Part shown: positions 1 through 7,466 of the stretch, in pieces
Position numbering within the stretch: position 1 is the first letter of the stretch
How the letters are laid out: each line of letters begins with the position of its first letter
From: SFJ001 sp045118955
GTDB taxonomy: Bacteria > Bacillota > Clostridia > Oscillospirales > Ruminococcaceae
Direction: 5' to 3'
DNA length: 18,835 nucleotides
Assembly (NCBI GenBank): GCA_045118955.1
Contig: JBGVKB010000088.1
Coordinates: 1 to 18,835 of the forward strand
Translations under genes and position numbers: made by a program
Notes under the pieces: generated by a model
The model's input: only the letters and a program-made list of their open reading frames with translations
The model's database searches: none
What the model was told of the DNA's origin: nothing

Positions 1-123
1 ACCCCCAGATAAGAGAGATTGTGATGTTTAATTTTTATGTTCCCTGTACGGGGGTTGTTTACCGCTTCAACCGGGCTCCCAGGTGAGCTACACCCCCACA
101 GGTGTTTGCCGTCTCTCGACTGC
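1..123 (-). ncRNA. candidate structured RNA or 5' leader, unidentified, runs off the left edge
   Basis: This stretch lies directly downstream of a consensus minus-strand promoter and has no convincing ORF. The minus-strand RNA can fold into an outer helix (GAGAGA near 111-117 with UCUCUC near 12-18, flanked by CAG/CUG). A large asymmetric internal loop follows, then an inner helix (CCUGU-GGGGGU with ACCCCC-GU-ACAGG, about 40-100). Two small hairpins sit at the tip (GCUC/GAGC and CCG/CGG). A stem, big bubble and stem arrangement behind a strong promoter recalls 6S RNA, but it is short for that family and I do not recognise conserved 6S sequence. A riboswitch or plain leader of a gene beyond the left edge is equally possible. 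I saw no match to the common riboswitch core motifs. Confidence 0.35.
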
Positions 124-129
124 TTGCTT

Positions 130-158
130 ATTATATCAGGCAACGCTTGGATTGTCAA
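130..158 (-). promoter_or_regulatory. sigma-A promoter reading leftward
   Basis: On the minus strand TTGACA (158-153) is followed by a 17-base spacer and TATAAT (135-130). Both hexamers match the housekeeping consensus perfectly and the spacing is ideal. Transcription should start near 123 and leave the window at its left edge. Confidence 0.8.
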
Positions 159-291
159 CACCAAATTTCAAATTTTTTTGATCTTTTTTTCAGAGGTGTC
201 CCGGCGTCCGATTTTGGACGGGGAGGCGGTGTGCGGCGGGGGAATGGGGGTGCTGTGCCGGTGCAAAACTGATAAAAGACCGCCGCTTTGC

Positions 292-320
292 TTGCAACCA
301 TGCCCGAAAAATAGTATGAT
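292..320 (+). promoter_or_regulatory. sigma-A promoter of the yicC cluster
   Basis: TTGCAA (292-297), a 17-base spacer and TATGAT (315-320) lie in a locally AT-rich patch 77 bases before the yicC start codon. The predicted start of transcription is near 327. It is divergent from the promoter at 130-158. Between the two (159-291) I see only T-rich sequence at 172-190 and a small hairpin CGTCC/GGACG at about 205-220. Confidence 0.65.
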
Positions 321-396
321 AGATGTATATGTAAAGTAGGGACGTGTGCGCCCGCGGCAAGGCCCGGCCACACCGATAAAAAGCGAGGTTTGGGAT

Positions 397-1278
397 ATGG
401 CATTGAGCATGACGGGCTATGGGCGCGGCAAGGCAGTGTTGAACGGCCGCGACATCACGGTGGAGATCCGCAGTGTGAACTCCAAGGGAGGGCTGGAATA
501 CTCCTCCCGCATCCCGCGAAGCTGCGGCTTTCTGGACGACAAGCTGAAGGCCATGGTGTGCAGCCGGGTCAGTCGCGGCAAGCTGGAGCTGAGCTTGCAC
601 ATCCAGTCGGCGGGCGCGCAGGAGCAGGTGGTCTATGTGGACATGGCTTTGGCCCGCAGCTATCACGAGGCTCTGCAGCAGATCAGCGCGGAGCTGGGCG
701 TGCAGGACACCTCCACCGCCGAGACGCTGGCCCGCCTGCCCGACGTGATGAGCCTTCGCCACGCGGACGTGGACGAGGAGCAGCTCTGGGCGGATGTGGC
801 GCAGGTCTGTGAGCAGGCGCTGGACAGCTTCCTTGCCATGCGCGCCATCGAGGGCCGGAAACTGGAGGAGGACATCCTCGGCCGCCTTGCCGCCATCGAG
901 ACCTCCGTGGGTCGGGTGGAGGAGAACAGCGAGGGCCGCGTGGCCGCCTATACCCAGCGGCTGTACGCCAAGCTGCAGGTCGTGCTGGAGGATCGCAATG
1001 TGGACGAGGCCCGGGTGCTGACCGAGGCCGCCATCTTCGCGGACAAGACTGCCGTGGATGAGGAGACCGTCCGTCTGCGCAGTCACATCCAGCAGTACAG
1101 GGAGATCCTCGCGGGCGACGGCCCTGTGGGCCGCAAGCTGGATTTCCTGACCCAGGAGCTGAACCGGGAGACCAACACCATCGGCTCCAAGTGCAAAGAC
1201 ATCGAGATCACCCGCATCGTGCTGGACATGAAGTCCGAGATCGAGAAGATCCGCGAGCAGGTGCAGAACATCGAATAA
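397..1278 (+). CDS. yicC: YicC family endoribonuclease
   Basis: The predicted protein has 293 residues, the usual size for YicC/YloC. It opens with the family signature MALSMTGYGRG and ends with the DUF1732 region, where the segments GRKLDFLTQELNRE and TIGSK and the C-terminal MKSEIEKIREQVQNIE are typical. E. coli YicC is an endoribonuclease; the physiological RNA targets in Firmicutes are not well defined. I chose the ATG at 397 because it starts exactly at the family signature and has AGCGAGG eight bases upstream. A GTG at 346 would add 17 unconserved residues. It is the first gene of the cluster and lies 48 bases before remA, as yloC does in Bacillus. Confidence 0.93.
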   Translation: MALSMTGYGRGKAVLNGRDITVEIRSVNSKGGLEYSSRIPRSCGFLDDKLKAMVCSRVSRGKLELSLHIQSAGAQEQVVYVDMALARSYHEALQQISAELGVQDTSTAETLARLPDVMSLRHADVDEEQLWADVAQVCEQALDSFLAMRAIEGRKLEEDILGRLAAIETSVGRVEENSEGRVAAYTQRLYAKLQVVLEDRNVDEARVLTEAAIFADKTAVDEETVRLRSHIQQYREILAGDGPVGRKLDFLTQELNRETNTIGSKCKDIEITRIVLDMKSEIEKIREQVQNIE

Positions 1279-1326
1279 GCCAAGCAGGGCCGGCCGCGGT
1301 GCGTGCCGGGAACAGGAGAGACCGGA

Positions 1327-1599
1327 ATGAAGCTTATCAACATTGGTTTCGGCAACATGGTCAGCGCCAACCGCCTGATCGCCATCGTCAGCCCGGAATC
1401 CGCCCCCATCAAGCGCATCGTGCAGGAGGCCCGGGACAAAGGCTCCCTCATCGACGCCACCTACGGCCGCCGTACCCGTGCGGTCATTATCATGGATTCG
1501 GATCACATCATCCTGTCGGCCATTCAGCCTGAGACGGTGGCCAACCGTCTGGACAGCAGCGACAGCGTTGAGATCGAGGAGGAACTGGAAGATGAATAA
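1327..1599 (+). CDS. remA: RemA/DUF370 family regulatory protein
   Basis: The product has 90 residues and begins MKLINIGFGN, the typical RemA start. It keeps the segments IVSPESAPIKR, DATYGRRTRAVI and LSAIQPETVANRL. In B. subtilis RemA is a DNA-binding activator of biofilm matrix genes. The family is found far beyond biofilm formers, always beside gmk as here, so its role in this organism may differ. AGGAGAG (1314-1320) sits six bases before the ATG. The stop overlaps the gmk start by eight bases, which implies translational coupling. The acidic tail EIEEELEDE carries the purine-rich sequence that serves as the gmk ribosome binding site. Confidence 0.93.
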   Translation: MKLINIGFGNMVSANRLIAIVSPESAPIKRIVQEARDKGSLIDATYGRRTRAVIIMDSDHIILSAIQPETVANRLDSSDSVEIEEELEDE

Positions 1600-2158
1600 G
1601 GATCGTTACCTGGTGGTCGTCTCCGCGCCGTCCGGCTGCGGCAAGGACACCGTGGTGGGCACCATGCGTGCCAAGCATCCGGAGATCGCCTTGTCGGTGT
1701 CGGCCACCAGCCGCCCGCCCCGCGGCGAGGAGCAGGAGGGCGTACACTACTACTTCCTCACCGAGGAGCAGTTCATGGCCAAGGTGGAGGCCGATGAGAT
1801 GGCGGAGTACGCCCGCTACGGCAGCAAGCTGTACGGCACCCCCCGCAGTGAGATCGAGCCTCGCATGGAACAGGGGCAGACGGTGGTGTTGATCATCGAG
1901 GTGCAGGGCGCCGCCCGCATCCGCGCCCGCTACCCGGGTGCGCTGACCGTGTTCCTGATGCCCCCCAGTATGGAGGTGCTGGAGGCTCGCCTGCGCGGGC
2001 GCGGAACCGACAGTGAGGAGTCCATTCAGAAGCGTCTGGCCGAGGCCCGCACCGAGATGGAGCAGGCTCCGCTGTACACCGCCACGCTGGTGAACGATGA
2101 TCTGCAGGTCTGCGCGGACGAGCTGTACCGCCTGATCTGCGAGCATCAGAGCAAATAA
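1592..2158 (+). CDS. gmk: guanylate kinase
   Basis: This cytoplasmic enzyme phosphorylates GMP (and dGMP) to the diphosphate with ATP, an essential step in GTP supply. The product has 188 residues, slightly short but normal for the family. The P-loop is APSGCGKDT at residues 12-20. The GMP-binding region follows, with SATSRPPRGEEQEGVHYYF and then EYARYGSKLYGTP. The segment VLIIEVQGAARI matches the DVQG region. The ATG at 1592 lies inside the end of remA. A GAGGAGGAA motif at 1576-1584 precedes it by seven bases. An in-frame extension upstream from 1478 would run through remA and lacks family similarity. rpoZ, the usual next gene, is absent. Confidence 0.96.
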   Translation: MNKDRYLVVVSAPSGCGKDTVVGTMRAKHPEIALSVSATSRPPRGEEQEGVHYYFLTEEQFMAKVEADEMAEYARYGSKLYGTPRSEIEPRMEQGQTVVLIIEVQGAARIRARYPGALTVFLMPPSMEVLEARLRGRGTDSEESIQKRLAEARTEMEQAPLYTATLVNDDLQVCADELYRLICEHQSK

Positions 2159-2195
2159 ACGACACATTGCCGTTACGATGGAGGAAGAGCATACC

Positions 2196-4520
2196 ATGAG
2201 CACGGTTCAGGTGGCCGTGGACAATGCCACCTTCCATTTTGATAAGCTGTACACCTACCGCCTGCCCGCCCGGCTGGAGGGGAAGGTGTTTGAGGGCAGC
2301 ATGGTGCTGGTGCCCTTCGGCCGGGGGGACAAGCCCCGCATGGCCGTGGTGCTGGCACTGGGCGGCGAGGAGCCGGAAGAGTCGCTGCCCGCCGAGAGCC
2401 TTGCGCTGGCGGCTGCACAGACCGCCCCGCCGCCCCGCCGTGCGCCCCGGCTGAAAGAAGTGTTCGACGCGGCTCCCGAGGAGGCACGCCTGACGCCGGA
2501 TCTGCTGAAGCTGGTGCATTTTTTGAAAGAGCGCACCTTCTGCACCTTTTATGAGGCGGTGCGGGCCATCATTCCCTATGGGGCGCAGTACCGCCCCCAG
2601 ACGGTGGACGGCAAGCCCGGCCTGCGCCGACAGCTTCTCCATCAGGAGCTGCGCTACCGGCGCACCGCCTACCCCGCGGAGGCCGCCGGGCGCATCACCG
2701 ACAAGCAGCGCACCGCCCTGAACCTGCTGGCGGGCGGCGGCCCTCAGACCGCGGCCCAACTGGAGGCGCAGGGGGTGAGCCGGGCGGTGCTGGAAGCCCT
2801 CATTAAAAAAGGTCTGGCCGAAAAGCATCTGGAACACCGGGACGCCGGCCTGTACGATGCCCCGGCGGGTGAGCCGGCACAGGTGCCCGCCCTCACCCCG
2901 GAGCAGCAGGGTGCCTTTGAGCAGCTTGCGCCCCGGATTGGGGACGGTGCCCCCCACGCGGCGCTGCTGTACGGCGTGACCGGCAGCGGCAAGACGCTGG
3001 TGTTCTTGAAGCTGATCCGCCGCACGCTGGAGCTGGGGCGGCAGGCGCTGGTGCTGGTGCCGGAGATCGGCCTGACCCCCCAGATGATCCACCGGCTGAA
3101 GAGCATCTTCGGCAGCCGTGTGGCGGTGCAGCACTCCGCCCTCAGCAACACCGAGCGGCTGGAGCAGTGGCGCATGATCCAGCAGGGCGGCGCCGACATT
3201 GTGGTGGGCACCCGCAGCGCGGTATTCGCCCCGCTGCAAAATTTGGGGCTGATCATTCTGGACGAGGAACAGGAGCACACCTACCGCTCCGAGTCCTCGC
3301 CCCGGTACGCGGCTCACGACGTGGCCAAGCAGCGGGCGGCGCAGCACAACGCGCTTCTGCTGTTTGCCTCAGCCACTCCCAGTGTGGAGACCTATCAGGC
3401 CGCACAGAGCGGCCGCTACCAGCTTGTGCGGCTGGCCCACCGCTATGAGGGCCGCCCGCTGCCCACGGTGGAGCTGGTGGATATGCGGGCGGAGATCGCC
3501 AAGGGCAACCCGGGCGAGATCAGCCTGCCGCTGGCGAAGGCCATCGGGGAAAACCTCGAGGCCGGGCGGCAGACCATCTTGCTGCTGAACCGCCGGGGCT
3601 ACCGCACGGTGGCCCAGTGCGGCGACTGCGGCCATGTGGTAAAATGCGGCGGATGCAGTGTGCCCATGGTCTATCACAAGGCCAAAGGGCAGCTTTTGTG
3701 CCACTACTGCGGGCGTACCATCAGCCCGCCGCCCACCGTCTGCCCGGAGTGCGGCGGCCCGCTGCGCTACACCGGCTTCGGCACCCAAAAGCTGGAAGAG
3801 GAATTGGGTGGGCTGTTCCCCACAGCGCGCATCCTGCGGATGGATCAGGACACCACCGGCCAGAAAAACGCCCATGAGGAGCGTCTGGCGAAGTTTGCCG
3901 CCCACGAGTACGACATCATGCTGGGCACCCAGATGGTGGCCAAGGGTCTGGACTTTGAAAAGGTCACGCTGGTGGGCGTGGTCGGCATCGACTCGATGCT
4001 CTTTTCTCAGAGCTTCCGCGCCTTTGAGACTGCCTTCAGTCTGGTGACGCAGGTGGTGGGACGGGGCGGCCGGGCGGATATGCCCGGGCACGCCATCATC
4101 CAGACCAGCGACCCGGAGCATCCGGTGCTTCGACTGGCGGCAAAGCAGGATTACGACTCCTTTTTTGAACAGGAGATCGTCTTCCGCAAACTTGGATTGT
4201 ACCCGCCCTTCTGCGGCATCTGTGTGGTGGGCTTCAGCGGCGGAGAGGACGCTGTGACCCTCGCGGCCGCCGGGCGGTTCGCCGCCCTGCTGCGGGAGGA
4301 GGCCGGCGCTCAGCCGGAGCTTCCGCTGCGGGTGCTTGGCCCGGCCCCCATGAACGTGTTGATGGTGAACGGGCGCTACCGCTACAAGCTGACCCTGAAG
4401 TGCCGCAACGACCGGGCCTTCCGGGCGATGCTGGGCCGGGTGCTGGGCCGTTACAGCGAGGAGGGCCTGCCCGCCCGCGCCGTCGTGACGGTGGATCTGA
4501 ACTCGGACGGCGATTTGTGA
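2196..4520 (+). CDS. priA: primosomal protein N', replication restart helicase PriA
   Basis: PriA recognises stalled forks and reloads the replicative helicase. The product has 774 residues, within the family range. The N-terminal DNA-binding part is followed by a helicase core with Walker A GVTGSGKT (residues 260-267) and a DEEQ Walker B box (356-359). The zinc-binding insertion has eight cysteines in CxxC pairs (475, 478, 484, 487, 502, 505, 516, 519). The motifs GTQMVAKGLDF and TQVVGRGGRAD mark the second RecA lobe. I chose the ATG at 2196 because GGAGGA ends ten bases before it. The in-frame ATG at 2178 overlaps that ribosome binding site. It lies 37 bases after gmk, where other Firmicutes carry rpoZ and coaBC. 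Confidence 0.96.
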   Translation: MSTVQVAVDNATFHFDKLYTYRLPARLEGKVFEGSMVLVPFGRGDKPRMAVVLALGGEEPEESLPAESLALAAAQTAPPPRRAPRLKEVFDAAPEEARLTPDLLKLVHFLKERTFCTFYEAVRAIIPYGAQYRPQTVDGKPGLRRQLLHQELRYRRTAYPAEAAGRITDKQRTALNLLAGGGPQTAAQLEAQGVSRAVLEALIKKGLAEKHLEHRDAGLYDAPAGEPAQVPALTPEQQGAFEQLAPRIGDGAPHAALLYGVTGSGKTLVFLKLIRRTLELGRQALVLVPEIGLTPQMIHRLKSIFGSRVAVQHSALSNTERLEQWRMIQQGGADIVVGTRSAVFAPLQNLGLIILDEEQEHTYRSESSPRYAAHDVAKQRAAQHNALLLFASATPSVETYQAAQSGRYQLVRLAHRYEGRPLPTVELVDMRAEIAKGNPGEISLPLAKAIGENLEAGRQTILLLNRRGYRTVAQCGDCGHVVKCGGCSVPMVYHKAKGQLLCHYCGRTISPPPTVCPECGGPLRYTGFGTQKLEEELGGLFPTARILRMDQDTTGQKNAHEERLAKFAAHEYDIMLGTQMVAKGLDFEKVTLVGVVGIDSMLFSQSFRAFETAFSLVTQVVGRGGRADMPGHAIIQTSDPEHPVLRLAAKQDYDSFFEQEIVFRKLGLYPPFCGICVVGFSGGEDAVTLAAAGRFAALLREEAGAQPELPLRVLGPAPMNVLMVNGRYRYKLTLKCRNDRAFRAMLGRVLGRYSEEGLPARAVVTVDLNSDGDL

Positions 4521-4525
4521 AAAAC

Positions 4526-4565
4526 TTCGCTTCGGCGCAAACACCTTGCCCGAACTGCGAATTTT
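4526..4565 (+). terminator. weak intrinsic terminator after priA
   Basis: An inverted repeat begins six bases after the priA stop. TTCGCTTCGG (4526-4535) can pair with CCGAA-CT-GCGAA (4550-4561), giving ten pairs with a two-base bulge and a 14-base loop, followed directly by TTTT. The stem is only moderately GC-rich and the T tract is short, so partial termination is the best reading. Confidence 0.45.
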
Positions 4566-4573
4566 GAATGATT

Positions 4574-4603
4574 TTGACCCCTTACTTCGTATGTATGTAA
4601 AAG
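4574..4603 (+). promoter_or_regulatory. possible promoter for def-fmt
   Basis: TTGACC (4574-4579) is followed after 18 bases by TAAAAG (4598-4603), and TATGTATGTA lies just before it. The patch is AT-rich within GC-rich DNA and follows the possible terminator at 4526-4565. Match quality is mediocre and other hexamer pairings are possible. Confidence 0.35.
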
Positions 4604-4656
4604 CGTGCGGGGAGGGGAGGACACGGCGGGACATCCGCTGACAGGAGGATTTTATT

Positions 4657-5166
4657 ATGGCTCTGCGCAACATCGTACAGGACGGCGACCCCATTCTGAA
4701 GAAGGTCTGCCGCCCCGTGACCAAATTTGACGACCGTCTGGCGACCCTGCTGGACGATATGCAGGAGACCCTGATCGACGCCGGCGGTCTGGGCCTGGCT
4801 GGCCCTCAGGTGGGCATCATGCGCCGCGTGTTCATCTGCCTGGATGAGCGGGACGTGCCCGAGGGTCAGGACAGCTTCGAGAACCCCAAGTTCATCGAGT
4901 TCATCGACGCCGAGATCCTGGAGATGTCCGAGGAGACCGAGACCCTGTACGAGGGCTGCCTGTCCTTCCCCGGCCACAACGGCGCGATCGCCCGCCCCTG
5001 CCGCGTGAAGGCCCGCGCCTTTGACCGGGACGGCAACCCCTTTGAGATCGAGGCCGAGGGTATGCTGGCCCGCTGCATCTGCCACGAGAACAACCATCTG
5101 GACGGCATCACCATCATGGATCTGGCCGAACACTTCTACGAAGACGAGTACGAGGACGAAGAGTAA
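4657..5166 (+). CDS. def: peptide deformylase
   Basis: This metalloenzyme removes the formyl group from the N-terminal methionine of new proteins. The product has 169 residues. The three family motifs are present in order: GLGLAGPQ (44-51, usually GxGLAAxQ), EGCLS (99-103) and HENNH (143-147). Cys101, His143 and His147 would bind the metal and Glu144 would be the catalytic base. The usual sequence of motif 3 is HExDHL, so Asn146 replaces a normally conserved Asp. The C-terminus is very acidic. AGGAGG (4643-4648) lies eight bases before the ATG. The stop shares one base with the fmt start (TAATG), so the pair is translationally coupled, which suits enzymes that act at opposite ends of formyl-methionine use. 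Confidence 0.95.
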   Translation: MALRNIVQDGDPILKKVCRPVTKFDDRLATLLDDMQETLIDAGGLGLAGPQVGIMRRVFICLDERDVPEGQDSFENPKFIEFIDAEILEMSEETETLYEGCLSFPGHNGAIARPCRVKARAFDRDGNPFEIEAEGMLARCICHENNHLDGITIMDLAEHFYEDEYEDEE

Positions 5167-6086
5167 TGCGCATCCTGTTCATGGGCACGCCGGACATCGC
5201 GGCCCAAAGTCTGGAGGCACTGTACGCCTCTGAGCACACCATCTGCGGCGTATTTACCCGGGAGGACAAACCCGTTGGACGCAAGCAGGTGCTGACGGCG
5301 CCCCCGGTCAAGCAGCTTGCGCTGACCCACGGAACCCCCGTGTACCAGCCCAAGACCCTGCGGGACGGTGCGGCCGCCGAGACCATCCGGGAGCTGGCCC
5401 CCGACCTGATCGTGGTGGTGGCCTATGGCCGCATCCTGCCCAAGGAGGTGCTGGAGCTGCCCCGGTACGGCTGCATCAACCTGCACGTATCCTTGCTGCC
5501 CAAGTACCGCGGCTCGGCCCCCATCCAGTGGTCGGTCATCAACGGCGACGAGCGCACCGGCGTGACCATCATGCAGTTGGATGAGGGTCTGGACACCGGC
5601 GACATCCTGATGGTGGAGCCGGTGGACATCGGCCCCGAGGAGACCAGCGGCGAGCTGTTCGACCGCATCTCCGCCGTGGGCGCTGAGACCCTGCTGCGCT
5701 GCATCGGGGAGATCGAGGTGGGCCGGGTGACCCCGGTGCCGCAGGATCACAGCAAGGCCACCCTCGCGCCGCCCCTCACCAAGGAGATGGCTCTGTTTGG
5801 GTTCGACAAGCCCGCGCAGGTCATCCACGATCTGGTGCGCGGCATGAACCCCTGGCCCATGGCCTACTTCCTCTGTGAGGAAAAGAAGGTGAAGGTCACC
5901 GAGTGCCGCGTGCGCCCCGGCGAGGATGCCCCGGTGGGCGCGGTACTGAGCACCAAGCCGCTGGTGGTGCAGTGCGGCGAAGGCGCGCTGGAGCTGCGGC
6001 AGGTGGTGCCCGAGGGCAAGAAGCCCATGGACGGCACCGCATGGGCCGCCGGCCGCCGACTGAAGGCCGGTATGCCGCTGGTGTGA
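5166..6086 (+). CDS. fmt: methionyl-tRNA formyltransferase
   Basis: The enzyme transfers a formyl group from 10-formyl-tetrahydrofolate to Met-tRNA(fMet) for translation initiation. The product has 306 residues, the normal size. It opens with MRILFMGTPDIA. The catalytic core is INLHVSLLPKYRGSAPIQW followed by LDEGLDTGDI, so Asn105, His107 and Asp143 correspond to the E. coli triad Asn106, His108 and Asp144. The C-terminal OB-like tRNA-binding domain follows from about residue 205. The start overlaps the def stop by one base. Confidence 0.96.
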   Translation: MRILFMGTPDIAAQSLEALYASEHTICGVFTREDKPVGRKQVLTAPPVKQLALTHGTPVYQPKTLRDGAAAETIRELAPDLIVVVAYGRILPKEVLELPRYGCINLHVSLLPKYRGSAPIQWSVINGDERTGVTIMQLDEGLDTGDILMVEPVDIGPEETSGELFDRISAVGAETLLRCIGEIEVGRVTPVPQDHSKATLAPPLTKEMALFGFDKPAQVIHDLVRGMNPWPMAYFLCEEKKVKVTECRVRPGEDAPVGAVLSTKPLVVQCGEGALELRQVVPEGKKPMDGTAWAAGRRLKAGMPLV

Positions 6087-6163
6087 AAAAGCGGCGCAAA
6101 CACATAAATTATCAGACATAGAAGGGAACGGCGGCGGGCTGAATGCCTCCGCCCACATAGGGA

Positions 6164-7462
6164 ATGGACAAAGCACGCTATACTGCTGTAACGGCGCTGA
6201 TGCGTCAGGAAAAAGACGGGTATTCCAACCTGGTACTGGATGCGGTGCTGAGCAAGGCTCAGCTTCCCGCCCGCGACCGGGCGTTTGTCGGTATGCTCTT
6301 TTACGGCACGCTGGAGCACCTGCTCACGCTGGATGCCTGTCTGGGCAAATGCCTGCAGAAGCCGCTGACAAAGCTGGATCCGCAGGTGCGGGCGGTGCTG
6401 CGGTGCGGCCTGTATCAGATCAAGTACACCGAGGTGCCGGATTCGGCGGCGGTGAACGAGTCGGTGAAGCTGGTGAAGCGAATGGGCAAAACCAGCGCCG
6501 CGGGCCTGGTGAATGCGGTGCTGCGCAAGGCGGGTACGGTGGAGCCCGGCCCCTTTGCCGATGAGCAGGAGCGCCTGTCGGTGACCGGCTCGGTCAGCCC
6601 GGAGATCGCCCGGATGCTGCTGGAGCACTACCCCGACCGGGCGGACGAGATCCTGAGCAACTTCTTTGTGCAGCCCCCCACGGCGCTGCGGGTGAACGTG
6701 CTGCAGACCAGCCCGAAGGTGCTGATCGCGGCGCTGGAAGCCGAGGGCGTGAAGGCGGTGGAAGGCCCTATCCCCGGCAGTCTGCTGGCGGAGTTTGAGG
6801 GCACCCCCGCGAACAGCGCGGCCTTCAAGGCGGGTATGTTCCATGTACAGGGGCTTGCCTCCCAGTTGGCGGCACTGAGTCTGGACGCCCACCACGGGCA
6901 GAAGGTGCTGGATCTGTGCGCGGCCCCCGGCGGCAAGACCGTGACCATTGCTCAGTGCATGGGCAACGGTGGCCGCCTGTACAGCTGCGATCTGGCCATC
7001 AACCGTCTGCAGCTCATCTTCAAGGCGTTAGAGCGCTGCCACATCACCAATACTATCGTTACCCGGCAGGACGCCGCCCAGTACAACCCGGACTTCTGCG
7101 AAGCCGACCGGGTGCTGTGCGATGTGCCCTGTTCGGGCTTGGGTGTGCTGGCCAAAAAGCCGGACATCCGCTACAAGACCCTTGAGGGGCTTGAGGAGCT
7201 TTACCGGGTGCAGGCCAACATCCTGCGCACCTCCGCCCGCTACGTGAAGCAGGGCGGCAAGCTGGTGTACTCCACCTGCACCATCAATCCGCTGGAAAAC
7301 GAGCGTATTATTGAAGAATTTTTGGCCGAGCGTGAGGACTTCCGCATCGCGGAGCCTTTCATGGTGCCCGAGGGTGCCTGCAAGAGCGAATTCGGCATGA
7401 CCCTGCTGCCCGATGGCAAGGGGATGGACGGCTTCTTCATTGCCGTGCTGGAAAGGGTGTGA
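6164..7462 (+). CDS. rsmB: 16S rRNA m5C967 methyltransferase RsmB (Sun/Fmu)
   Basis: The protein methylates C5 of cytosine 967 of 16S rRNA using S-adenosylmethionine. The 432 residues divide into an N-terminal NusB-like RNA-binding domain (about 1-135) and a Rossmann methyltransferase. The SAM loop is LDLCAAPGGKT. Cys323 lies in DVPCSGLG and would help release product; Cys372 in YSTCT would be the nucleophile. The gene follows fmt after 77 bases, an AT-rich stretch and then a small hairpin (GGCGG/CCGCC). Its ribosome binding site (ATAGGGA) is weak and close to the start codon. The stop is four bases before rlmN. Confidence 0.94.
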   Translation: MDKARYTAVTALMRQEKDGYSNLVLDAVLSKAQLPARDRAFVGMLFYGTLEHLLTLDACLGKCLQKPLTKLDPQVRAVLRCGLYQIKYTEVPDSAAVNESVKLVKRMGKTSAAGLVNAVLRKAGTVEPGPFADEQERLSVTGSVSPEIARMLLEHYPDRADEILSNFFVQPPTALRVNVLQTSPKVLIAALEAEGVKAVEGPIPGSLLAEFEGTPANSAAFKAGMFHVQGLASQLAALSLDAHHGQKVLDLCAAPGGKTVTIAQCMGNGGRLYSCDLAINRLQLIFKALERCHITNTIVTRQDAAQYNPDFCEADRVLCDVPCSGLGVLAKKPDIRYKTLEGLEELYRVQANILRTSARYVKQGGKLVYSTCTINPLENERIIEEFLAEREDFRIAEPFMVPEGACKSEFGMTLLPDGKGMDGFFIAVLERV

Positions 7463-7466
7463 TCCC

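Noticed and set aside
1..20. CTCTTATC on the minus strand resembling the start of a SAM-I riboswitch
   Set aside because: The following AAGAGA-type and GAGGGA core elements are not visible before the window ends, and the same bases are better explained by the outer helix of the candidate RNA.
35..100. tRNA-like sequence on the minus strand (GGGGGTGTAGCTCA and ACAACCCCC)
   Set aside because: The 5' part resembles an acceptor and D arm, but there is no anticodon arm or T arm with a GTTC loop, and the spacing is too short for a tRNA.
200..224. Hairpin CGTCC/GGACG as a terminator
   Set aside because: No T tract follows on either strand; the T-rich run lies upstream on the plus strand.
37..339. 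Plus-strand ORF of 100 codons at the left edge
   Set aside because: It has no ribosome binding site or recognisable domain, runs across the divergent promoters and is low-complexity in composition.
190..1506. Long minus-strand ORF opposite yicC and remA
   Set aside because: It is a shadow of GC-rich codons in the genuine genes, rich in His, Leu, Gly and Ala with no domain. Similar shadows lie opposite priA (1893-3347, 3369-4724), rlmN and fmt.
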